Shown here: in pieces, positions 18,978 through 26,390 of the stretch
Layout: every line of letters begins with the position of its first letter
Numbering within the stretch: the first letter of the stretch is position 1
The notes under the pieces: model-generated
What the model was told of the DNA's origin: nothing
The model's database searches: none
What the model saw: the letters and a program-made list of their open reading frames with translations, nothing else
DNA from: Actinoplanes octamycinicus
GTDB lineage: Bacteria; Actinomycetota; Actinomycetes; Mycobacteriales; Micromonosporaceae
Assembly: GCF_014205225.1 (NCBI RefSeq)
Contig: NZ_JACHNB010000001.1
Span: 1,302,001-1,366,000 of the forward strand
DNA length: 64,000 bases
Direction of reading: 5' to 3'
Position numbers and translations under genes: made by a program

Positions 18978-19484
18978 ATGGAGAACTGGACCGTGCGCCG
19001 GGTCACCCCCCGGGACGCCGGACGGATGCGCGCCCTGCGGCTCGAGATGCTCGCGGACAGTCCCCTCGCCTTCCTGGAGACCCTGGCCCAGGCCGCCGCC
19101 CGCTCGCACGAGGGCTACGCGCAGCGGCTCGGCATGTCGGCCGACGGCCCGGAGCTGTCCCAGTTCATCGCCGACCCGGGTGACGGGCCGCTGCTCGGGC
19201 ACGCCGGCGGCACCGCGATCCCGGACGAGCCACACGTCACGGTGGTCTTCTCGGTCTATCTGACGCCGGCCGTCCGGGGCGGCAAACTGCTCGCCCAGCT
19301 GGTCGACGCGGTCGCCGACTGGTCCACCGCGGCCGGGCGGCACGAGCTGATGCTCGAGGTGGTGGTCGGCAACGGGCGGGCCGTCCGGGCGTACGAGAAG
19401 CTGGGTTTCCAGGACACCGGGGTGCGCCTGCCGCACCCGACCGTGCCGGTCCTGACCCAGCTGCAGATGCGCCGGAGGATGTGA
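18978..19484 (+). CDS. GNAT acetyltransferase
   Basis: 168 residues. N-terminal [20 protein letters not shown], then the acetyl-CoA region [24 protein letters not shown] (a loose R/Q-x-x-G-x-G/A loop: RGGKLL) and [25 protein letters not shown], the C-terminal GNAT signature. The substrate is unknown. GAGGACG precedes the ATG. It overlaps the next gene at TGATG, so the pair is coupled. Confidence 0.85.
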   Translation: MENWTVRRVTPRDAGRMRALRLEMLADSPLAFLETLAQAAARSHEGYAQRLGMSADGPELSQFIADPGDGPLLGHAGGTAIPDEPHVTVVFSVYLTPAVRGGKLLAQLVDAVADWSTAAGRHELMLEVVVGNGRAVRAYEKLGFQDTGVRLPHPTVPVLTQLQMRRRM

Positions 19485-19936
19485 TGTCACCCCGGCGCTG
19501 GCATGTCACCCGGACGGTGCTCACCGCGGCGAACGGGACCACCGGCGCCGGGCTGCTGCTCGCCCTGGCCACCCGCACGAAGATCCGGCGCGGCCGGGAC
19601 GGCGTGCTGATCGCCGAGGGGTGGAAACTGCCGATGCCGCCGGCGTCCTGCTTCACGGTCGGCTCGGTGATCATCACCCGGCGGTCGGCGGAGTGGCTGC
19701 TGGCCGAGGAGCGGGCCGCGCTGCTGGCGCACGAGAGCCGGCACGCCGGGCAGTACGCGGTGCTCGGGCCACTCTTCTGGCCGGCTTACTGGGTCGCTTG
19801 TGGCTGGTCCTACGTGGCGACCGGATCCTTCGGCGTGCGGAATTACTTCGAACGCCGGGCCGGGCTGCGCGACGGCGGCTATCCGGAGGATCTGCCACTG
19901 CGACCCTGGGTGGAGCGGGTGTTCCGCCGCCGCTGA
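19484..19936 (+). CDS. Small membrane-associated protein with HExxH motif
   Basis: 150 residues. [20 protein letters not shown] may be a membrane anchor. The centre reads [41 protein letters not shown] fits the zinc-peptidase HExxH pattern and is followed by a hydrophobic stretch. [12 protein letters not shown] follows. Resembles the DUF4157-like predicted peptidases, but family membership is uncertain. Start ATG 19484 overlaps the GNAT stop, with GGAGG upstream; an in-frame GTG lies three bases earlier. Three near-repeats that include the stop codon follow. Confidence 0.7.
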   Translation: MSPRRWHVTRTVLTAANGTTGAGLLLALATRTKIRRGRDGVLIAEGWKLPMPPASCFTVGSVIITRRSAEWLLAEERAALLAHESRHAGQYAVLGPLFWPAYWVACGWSYVATGSFGVRNYFERRAGLRDGGYPEDLPLRPWVERVFRRR

Positions 19937-19984
19937 GACCGGCCATCCGGGGCCGCTGAGACGGCCTAACGCGGCCGCTGAGAC
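19930..19984. repeat. Three CCGCTGAGAC repeats spanning a stop codon
   Basis: CCGCTGAGAC occurs at 19930, 19953 and 19975 within 22-23 base units; the first copy contains the TGA of the preceding gene. From there to 20224 (about 240 bases) I see no gene and no terminator better than weak hairpins. Confidence 0.7.
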
Positions 19985-20224
19985 TCGGCCCGCCGCCACC
20001 GGTGAGATTTGGTCGGGAGGACGGACGCACAACGCCTCCGGCACGAAGCCATTGGGTCAGCGTTGGGTCGTTGGGTCCCTCGGAGATTGTCGCCAAGCTC
20101 AGGTGAGGGGCCACTTACGGCGTCGCGTCCTCCCGCGACAAGCATCCTGCCGATCCGGAGATCGGCGCGCAAGTCCTCGGAGGAAGGAATATTCGACAAC
20201 CGGCAGATGTCCGGTTACTGTCCG

Positions 20225-21505
20225 CTATCCGAGCAGGCCGGCCTCGCGCGCGCCGCGCAGCGACGGCTTGATCCGGTGGGTCGGGCCGACCTCGGCGGAG
20301 ATCGCGTCCAGCGTCTTCAGACCCTCGCCGGTGTTGTAGACGACCGTCTCCTTCGCCGGGTCCAGCTTGCCGCTCTCCACCAGCTTCTTCAGCACCGCGA
20401 CGGTGGTGCCGCCGGCGGTCTCGGCGAAGACGCCGGTGGTCTCGGCGAGCAGCCGGATGCCCTCCCGGATCTCCGCGTCGTCCGCGTAGTCCATCCAGCC
20501 GCCGGTGCGGCGGACCGCCTCGATCGCGTACGGCCCGGCGGCCGGGTCGCCGATGTTCAGCGACTTGGCGATGCCGGTCGGCTTGACCGGGGTGATCACG
20601 TCGGTGTCGTTGTGCAGCGCCACCGCGATCGGGTTGCAGCCGGCCGACTGCGCGCCGAAGACCGTCCAGCCGCCCGCCGGCGCCTCGGCCAGTCCGATCT
20701 CGACCAGCTCGCTGAACGCCTTGTCCACCTTGGTGAGCAGCTCGCCGGAGGCCATCGGGATGACCACCTGGGCCGGGATCCGCCAGCCGAGCTGCTCGGC
20801 CACCTCGTAGCCCAGGGTCTTGGAGCCCTCGGCGTAGAACGGCCGCACGTTCACGTTCACGAACGCGGTGTCCTCGAACTCGTCGGTCTCCACCAGCTCG
20901 CTGCACAGCCGGTTCACGTCGTCGTAGGAGCCCTCGATGGCGACCAGCTCACCGCCGTAGACCGCGGTGGTGACGACCTTGCCCTGCTCCAGGTCGGACG
21001 GGATGAAGACGATGCTGGGCACGCCGGCCCGGGCCGCGTGGGCGGCCACCGAGTTGGCCAGGTTGCCGGTGGAGGCGCAGGAGAACCGCTTGAAGCCCAG
21101 CTCCTTGGCGGCGGTCAGGGCCACCGAGACGACCCGGTCCTTGAACGAATGGGTCGGGTTCTGCGAGTCGTCCTTCACCCAGAGCGGGGCGGTGATGCCC
21201 AGGCGCTCGGCCAGTGCCGGGGCGCTGACCAGCGGGGTCAGGCCGGGGTCCAGGGTCACTCGGGTGGCCGGGTCCTGGCCGGCCGGCAGCAGCGCGGCGT
21301 AACGCCAGATGTTCTGCGGGCCCGCCTCGATCTCGGCCCGGGTCACCCGCGCGAGCGCGGCCTCGTCGTAGGCCACCTCGAGCGGGCCGAAACACTCGAA
21401 ACAGGCGTGCTGCGCGGCGAGCGGGTACTCCGCGCTGCACGCGCGGCAGATCAGGCCGCGGGCCGGCGAAGTGGTAGCAGTGGGTGTGGTGACGGCAGAC
21501 GTCAT
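20225..21505 (-). CDS. thrC: Zinc-ribbon threonine synthase-like PLP enzyme, candidate MetM
   Basis: 426 residues. An N-terminal zinc ribbon (CRAC ... CFECF, residues ~18-40) precedes a fold-type II PLP domain: LWVKDDSQNPTHSFKDRVVS holds the PLP lysine (SFKDR), and CASTGNLANSVAAHAARAG binds the phosphate. Known threonine synthases act on O-phosphohomoserine. This long, zinc-ribbon type differs from the shorter ThrC usually encoded with hom and thrB. It is preceded by a SAM-I riboswitch, the control expected of a methionine gene. From memory, a ThrC homologue named MetM makes homocysteine from O-phosphohomoserine in Streptomyces, with a ThiS-like carrier MetO; no such small carrier gene is seen here. 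ATG 21505 follows AGGGAAGG. Confidence 0.85.
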   Translation of the reverse strand: MTSAVTTPTATTSPARGLICRACSAEYPLAAQHACFECFGPLEVAYDEAALARVTRAEIEAGPQNIWRYAALLPAGQDPATRVTLDPGLTPLVSAPALAERLGITAPLWVKDDSQNPTHSFKDRVVSVALTAAKELGFKRFSCASTGNLANSVAAHAARAGVPSIVFIPSDLEQGKVVTTAVYGGELVAIEGSYDDVNRLCSELVETDEFEDTAFVNVNVRPFYAEGSKTLGYEVAEQLGWRIPAQVVIPMASGELLTKVDKAFSELVEIGLAEAPAGGWTVFGAQSAGCNPIAVALHNDTDVITPVKPTGIAKSLNIGDPAAGPYAIEAVRRTGGWMDYADDAEIREGIRLLAETTGVFAETAGGTTVAVLKKLVESGKLDPAKETVVYNTGEGLKTLDAISAEVGPTHRIKPSLRGAREAGLLG

Positions 21506-21518
21506 CGAGGCCTTCCCT

Positions 21519-21650
21519 CTCATCTTTCCCGGCGGCGACCTGCCTCGGGACGGAATTAGCACCTGCCGCGCGCGGCCTCGTCCTCGAGACATACGCGGTG
21601 GTTGCCGGGGCTTCACAGGGCCGTTCCCTCTGCCCCTCTGGATGAGGTAT
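21519..21650 (-). ncRNA. SAM-I (S-box) riboswitch
   Basis: On the minus strand: CCTCATC (P1 5'), CAGAGGGGCAGAGGGAACGG, GCCCTGTGAAGCCCCGGCAA with CC (the invariant core GGCAACC), a variable P3 hairpin, CAGGTGCTAATTCC, a P4 region, and GATGAG (P1 3'). These match the S-box consensus block for block. The P1 3' strand runs straight into the ribosome site GAGAGGGAAGG of the thrC-like gene, so ligand-dependent control of translation start is likely. No separate terminator is obvious. Confidence 0.92.
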
Positions 21651-21726
21651 TCAGTTGTTTCCCGAAGCTTACGACGAGATCTCGGCAAGTCCACACCGAG
21701 TTCCCGAGGTGTGAGCGACCTCCTTC

Positions 21727-22656
21727 CTATCGGCCGCCGCTTGACTGCTCCAAGGATCCGACGCAGGAGAACTGGCTGGCGACCGGGCGGTACCCCAGCC
21801 GCGTGTTGACCGCCAGCATCGGCAGGTTCGCCTCGTCGTTGCTGGTGAACGCGCGAGTCACGCCGGTCGCGGCGGCTCGCCGCAGGGCCACGCTCTTGAC
21901 CAGCCGAGCCAGGCCGCGGCCGCGGTGGCCGGGGGCGGTGGCGGTCATGTCCGACCAGACCCGGTCGCCGTCACGGACCAGCAGGGAGAACGACACGATC
22001 TCGCCGGCCACCAGGGCCGCGGTGCTGCAGTCGTGGTCGAGGCCGGGGTTCTGCCAGATGTCGTACCGCCAGGACTCGAACGAGGGTGGCTGCGGGGCGA
22101 CGTCGCCGGGCTCGTCGGCGGCGGCGACGACGTCGGCGGCGTAGAGCTCCTCGGCGGTCGTCTCGCGCAGCGCGATCAGCCGGACGCCGTCCGGCACCCG
22201 GTCCGCCGGCACGCCGTCCAGGGCGGCCAGCTCCAGCGCGGAATAGCGCAGCTCACGGACCGGCTCGAAGCCGCGGCGCCGGGCGAACGGCAGCGCCTGC
22301 GGGGTGGCGGTGACCGCGGCCCGGCGGACGCCGGCCGCGCGCAGATGACCGGCGGCCGCCGCGAACAGGGCGCCGCCGATCCCCCGGCCACGGGCCGTGG
22401 GATGCACCTGGAGCAGCGAGATCTGCCCGAAGTCCGGCTCCGTCGTCCGCACCTTCCGATAGGCCGACACCCAGCCGACCGGCTCGCCGTCCCGCTCGGC
22501 GACGAACGCCGCCCAGTCCTCGCCCGGCGGCGGCTCGGCGATCATCAGCCGGGTCCGGGCCACGCCGCGGACCAGATAGGGATGGACCGTCGCGCCGAGC
22601 GTGACCACGGCGGCGGCGTCGTCCGGCCGGGCGGGGCGGATGCTGAAGTCGGCCAT
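21727..22656 (-). CDS. Tandem GNAT acetyltransferase
   Basis: 309 residues with two GNAT domains. The first (~1-150) has ISLLQVHPTARGRGIGGALFAAAAGHLRAAG, a full Q-x-x-G-x-G acetyl-CoA loop. The second (~160-305) has MTATAPGHRGRGLARLVKSVALRRAAATGVT and ends FTSNDEANLPMLAVNTRLGYRPV. This resembles mycothiol-synthase-like and other double GNATs, substrate unknown. ATG 22656 (MADFSIRPARPDDAAAVV). It lies 76 bases upstream of the riboswitch on the same strand. Confidence 0.88.
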   Translation of the reverse strand: MADFSIRPARPDDAAAVVTLGATVHPYLVRGVARTRLMIAEPPPGEDWAAFVAERDGEPVGWVSAYRKVRTTEPDFGQISLLQVHPTARGRGIGGALFAAAAGHLRAAGVRRAAVTATPQALPFARRRGFEPVRELRYSALELAALDGVPADRVPDGVRLIALRETTAEELYAADVVAAADEPGDVAPQPPSFESWRYDIWQNPGLDHDCSTAALVAGEIVSFSLLVRDGDRVWSDMTATAPGHRGRGLARLVKSVALRRAAATGVTRAFTSNDEANLPMLAVNTRLGYRPVASQFSCVGSLEQSSGGR

Positions 22657-22708
22657 CGGCCGATCCTCGGCCCCCCGGGACCGGCCGGTCAACGCCTTTC
22701 CCGGACGC

Positions 22709-23572
22709 TCAGGAGGTGACGTCCTTGCGGGTGAAGCGGAAGAAGGCCAGACCCCAGAAGACCACCGCGTAGACGAACGCGGAGATGGCGCCCTTGGCCA
22801 GGTCCTCGGTCTGCACCGGGGTGGAGAGCAGGCCCAGCCAGGCGTCGCTGTAATGGGTCGGCAGCGCGTTGCGGATCGACCCGAGCGCGGTGATCTGGTC
22901 CAGGATGCTGGACAGAATCCAGAGCAGCACCGCGCCACCGACCGCGCCCAGGGCGGCGTCGGTGAGCACCGACAGCAGGAAGGCGAGCCCGGCCACCACC
23001 AGCAGGGTCACCGCCAGGTAGGCGAGGATGCCGAGCAGCCGCAGCACCCCCTGGCCGGGTGGGATCTCGGCGGCGATGGTGCTGCCCAGCGGATGCCAGC
23101 CGTAGCGGACCGTGCCGACCAGCAGACCGGTGCCGGCCAGCAGGGCGAGGGCGAGCAGGGCGTACCCGAGCGCGACGGTCAGCTTGACCGCGAGCAGGCG
23201 GGCCCGCGGGACCGGGATCGCCAGCAGGTAGCGCAGGCTGCCCCAGCTGGCCTCGCTGGCCACCGTGTCGCCGGCGAACAGCGCGAAGACCACCACCAGC
23301 AGGAAGCCGGCCGAGACCGCGAGGCAGAACAGCGCGAAGTTCAGCCCGCCCGAGGTGGCCAGGTCGACCAGGCTGCTGAAGGCGCCGCCGCCGTTGCCGT
23401 CGTCGTCATCGCCGCCGCCGCCGAACTCGAAGGCGGCCAGGATGATCAGCGGCAGCAGCACCATGAAGCCGAGCGCCAGCTGGGTCCGCCGCCGGGACGC
23501 CTGCCGGCGGATCTCGGCGCGGATCGGCAGCGTGCGCGACGGCCGGTACCCCACTGCGGCACTAGTGCTCAT
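22709..23572 (-). CDS. ABC-2 type permease
   Basis: 287 residues, six membrane segments, with an acidic GGGGDDDDGNGGG linker after TM1. ASEASWGSLRYLLAIPVPRARLLAVKL is the usual cytoplasmic loop of ABC-2 export permeases, and the C-terminus FFRFTRKDVTS is typical. Starts within the end of the upstream fusion gene (ATGA overlap 23569-23572), so it is the dedicated membrane partner of that ATPase. Confidence 0.88.
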   Translation of the reverse strand: MSTSAAVGYRPSRTLPIRAEIRRQASRRRTQLALGFMVLLPLIILAAFEFGGGGDDDDGNGGGAFSSLVDLATSGGLNFALFCLAVSAGFLLVVVFALFAGDTVASEASWGSLRYLLAIPVPRARLLAVKLTVALGYALLALALLAGTGLLVGTVRYGWHPLGSTIAAEIPPGQGVLRLLGILAYLAVTLLVVAGLAFLLSVLTDAALGAVGGAVLLWILSSILDQITALGSIRNALPTHYSDAWLGLLSTPVQTEDLAKGAISAFVYAVVFWGLAFFRFTRKDVTS

Positions 23573-26274
23573 CGGTCTCCACTCCCCCGGGAGTTGTCGC
23601 CCACCAGGGCCAGGAAGGCGTCCTCCAGGCGGCGGCGCGGAACCACCCGGTCGACGCCGACGCCGGCGCGGACCAGGGAGGCGACCAGCTCGGCGCGCGG
23701 GGTGCCGTTCATGTCGACGATCAGGCCGGTGGCGCCGTCCGGGGTGACCCCGCGGACGCCCAGGCCGCTGAGGATCTCGGTGGCCGCCGGGACGTCGGTG
23801 ACCTCGATGGCCACCGACGGCGACTCGCCGACGATCTCCTCGACCGGCCCGGACGCGACGATCCGGCCCTTGTTCACCACCACGGCGTGCGTGCAGGTCT
23901 GCTCCACCTCGGCGAGCAGGTGGCTGGAGACCAGCACCGCCCGGCCGTCGGTGGCGTAGCGCTGCAGCACCCGGCGCATCTCGGCGATCTGCGGCGGGTC
24001 GAGGCCGTCCGTCGGCTCGTCCAGCACCAGCAGTTCGGGCAGGCCGAGCATGGCCTGGGCGATGGCGAGCCGCTGGCGCATCCCGTGGCTGTAGTTCTTG
24101 GTCCGGCGGTGCACCGAGGCGCCCAGCCCGGCGATCTCCAGCGCCTCGTCGAACCGGGCGTCCGCCCACGGACGGCCGGTCGCCCGCCAGTAGGCCCGCA
24201 GGTTGTCGTAACCGGACAGGTGCGGCAGGAAGCCGGGGCCCTCGACCAGCGCGCCGACCCGGGAGAGGATCTGCGCGCCGGGGACCAGCCGGTGCCCGAA
24301 GACCCGGATCTCGCCGGCGGTCGGGGTGGTCAGCCCCATCAGCACCCGCAGCGTGGTGGTCTTGCCGGCGCCGTTCGGCCCGAGCAGGCCGACGACCTGG
24401 CCACGCTCGACGGTGAAGCCGATCTCCTCGACCGCGACGAAGCCGTCGCCGTACGCCTTGCGCAGCCCGCTCACCACCAGCGGGGTGTCGGCCAGCGCCG
24501 GGTCGACCGCGGTCACCCGGCGACGGCGGCGGGCCCGGCGGACCAGCAGCAGGACGGCGAGGCCGAGCGCGATCACCAGGATCAGCGCGCCCAGGGCGTA
24601 CCAGTAGATCGCCGCGGGCGACGCGATCGCCGTGCCCACCAGGGTGGGCAGCGTCAGCTGCTCGTCGACCGCCACGGTGTAGGTGGCCGGAGCGGCCGGG
24701 GAGAGGAACGCCTGGTCCGAGGTGGCGACCACGACCCGGAGGGTGTGCCCGGCCTCGATCTGCCGGACGATCGCCGGCAGGGTCACCGTCACCGGCTGCG
24801 CCTGGCCGATCTCGGTCGGCAGGCCGGTGAGCCGGACCGGGGCGACCAGGCCGGCGCTGAGCGTCGGCGCGCCGTTCTGGTCGACGTCGTAGAGCTTGAC
24901 GAAGAGCACCGCCTGACCGGTCGGTGACGCCGCCCGCAGCCGCAGCGTGGGCGCGCCGGCCACGTCGATCGCGCCGGTCAGCGGCGCGCTGCCGAAGGTG
25001 GCGTGCTGACCTGGCACGTCGGTGGCCAGGTTGCCGCTGAGCAGCGAGCTGAGCCGGCCACCCAGCCCGGGCAGCGAGGAGATCGCCGCCGGGTTGCCGT
25101 TCGGCGGGTTGGCGATCGGCTGGGCCGCGCCGCTGAGGCTCACCGTCGCACTGCCGGTGCCGGTGAGCCCGGGGTAGGCGCCGGTGGAATACCCGTTGGT
25201 CACCAGGTCCCGGTCCAGCGCGCTGAACCCGGCGACCCGCGACCAGGTGAAGTCGTCGCCCGGCGCGCTGCCCTCGCCCTTCACGTAGTGGTCCAGCCAC
25301 TGGACCGTGAGGAACTTGACCCGGTCCTGGTCGTTGCCGGGACCGGCACCGCCGTCGTGCCCGCCGGTGAACCAGGCGACCCGCACCGGGGTGCCGGTGG
25401 CAGCGATCCCGCGCGCGTTGGCGTCCGCCTCGGAGAGCGGGAAGAGCGTGTCGACGGCGCCCTGGATCAGCAGCGCCGGCGCCTTGATCTTGTCGAGCAC
25501 GGTGGCCGGGCTGGACCGGCGGAGCAGGGCGAGGGTGGCCGCGTCCGGCACGCCGGTGGTGGCCATCGACAGGTAGGCCCGGCAGACGTCGGCGGCGAAC
25601 CGCCCGCAGGCCGGGTCGTCACCGCCCGCGCCGGAGCCGAAGAAGGCGCCGGCCCAGCTCTTCTTGAACACGCCGGTGGCCGCGGTGCCGGCCGACTGCG
25701 GGAGGAACGCGGCGCCCAGGTCGTTCCAGGTGATCGACGGGACGATCGCGTCGACCCGCTGGTCCTGGCCGGCCAGCAGCAGGGCGAGGGCCCCGCCGTA
25801 GGAACCGCCGACCACGCCGACCCGGGGGTCGCCGGCCGCGTCGATGCGCACCTCGGGGCGCTCGGCCAGCCAGTCGAGCAGCCGCTGGGCGTCCTTGACC
25901 TCGTAGTCCGGGCTGTCCAGGTGGATCTCGCCGGTGCTCCGGCCGAAACCCCGCGCGGTCCAGGTGAGCACCGCGTAGCCCCGGGCGGCGAGCGACTCGG
26001 CGTCCGGACGGACCGAGTCCAAGGTGGCGCCGAAGCCGTGCGCGAGCAGCACCGCGGGCACCTTGCCGGACCGCTCCCGGGGCAGCAGGAAGCGGGCGTC
26101 CAGGTCGACCGGCTGGTCGTCGCCCGGACCGGAGCGGACCGTGATCCGCAGGTCCTGGGCGGTCCAGGCGGCCCGCTCGGGGAGCACCGCCCAGATGGTC
26201 GCGGCGGCCAGCAGCACGAGCACCACCGCGGCGGTGACCGCCCGGCGCCGGGTCACCCGGGGTAACGCAGACAT
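23569..26274 (-). CDS. Fusion: secreted-type CocE/X-Pro hydrolase plus ABC ATPase
   Basis: 901 residues. Residues 1-35: N-terminal hydrophobic segment (AVTAAVVLVLLAAATIWAV). Residues ~40-330: alpha/beta hydrolase with nucleophile GGSYGG (Ser ~158), DTLFPL and GGHDGG for Asp and His. Residues ~370-545: beta-sandwich like the C-terminal domain of X-Pro dipeptidyl peptidases. A second membrane segment at ~550-575 (AIYWYALGALILVIALGLAVLLLV) leads to a complete ABC ATPase (~590-895): Walker A GPNGAGKTTT, signature YSHGMRQRL, Walker B LLVLDEPTDGLD. The two membrane helices would place the hydrolase outside and the ATPase inside. Coupled by ATGA overlap to the permease. Likely peptide or ester processing joined to export; the substrate is unknown. 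Confidence 0.9.
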   Translation of the reverse strand: MSALPRVTRRRAVTAAVVLVLLAAATIWAVLPERAAWTAQDLRITVRSGPGDDQPVDLDARFLLPRERSGKVPAVLLAHGFGATLDSVRPDAESLAARGYAVLTWTARGFGRSTGEIHLDSPDYEVKDAQRLLDWLAERPEVRIDAAGDPRVGVVGGSYGGALALLLAGQDQRVDAIVPSITWNDLGAAFLPQSAGTAATGVFKKSWAGAFFGSGAGGDDPACGRFAADVCRAYLSMATTGVPDAATLALLRRSSPATVLDKIKAPALLIQGAVDTLFPLSEADANARGIAATGTPVRVAWFTGGHDGGAGPGNDQDRVKFLTVQWLDHYVKGEGSAPGDDFTWSRVAGFSALDRDLVTNGYSTGAYPGLTGTGSATVSLSGAAQPIANPPNGNPAAISSLPGLGGRLSSLLSGNLATDVPGQHATFGSAPLTGAIDVAGAPTLRLRAASPTGQAVLFVKLYDVDQNGAPTLSAGLVAPVRLTGLPTEIGQAQPVTVTLPAIVRQIEAGHTLRVVVATSDQAFLSPAAPATYTVAVDEQLTLPTLVGTAIASPAAIYWYALGALILVIALGLAVLLLVRRARRRRRVTAVDPALADTPLVVSGLRKAYGDGFVAVEEIGFTVERGQVVGLLGPNGAGKTTTLRVLMGLTTPTAGEIRVFGHRLVPGAQILSRVGALVEGPGFLPHLSGYDNLRAYWRATGRPWADARFDEALEIAGLGASVHRRTKNYSHGMRQRLAIAQAMLGLPELLVLDEPTDGLDPPQIAEMRRVLQRYATDGRAVLVSSHLLAEVEQTCTHAVVVNKGRIVASGPVEEIVGESPSVAIEVTDVPAATEILSGLGVRGVTPDGATGLIVDMNGTPRAELVASLVRAGVGVDRVVPRRRLEDAFLALVGDNSRGSGDR

Positions 26275-26390
26275 GGCGCCCAACCTAGCCGGGCGCTGCT
26301 GAGCACGGGCTGTGAAGCCCGATCTGGCGTCCGGGCCGCTAGCGTGGACCACCTACGGTCTGTCCTGTCGATCAATCGGAGGCTTCCCCG

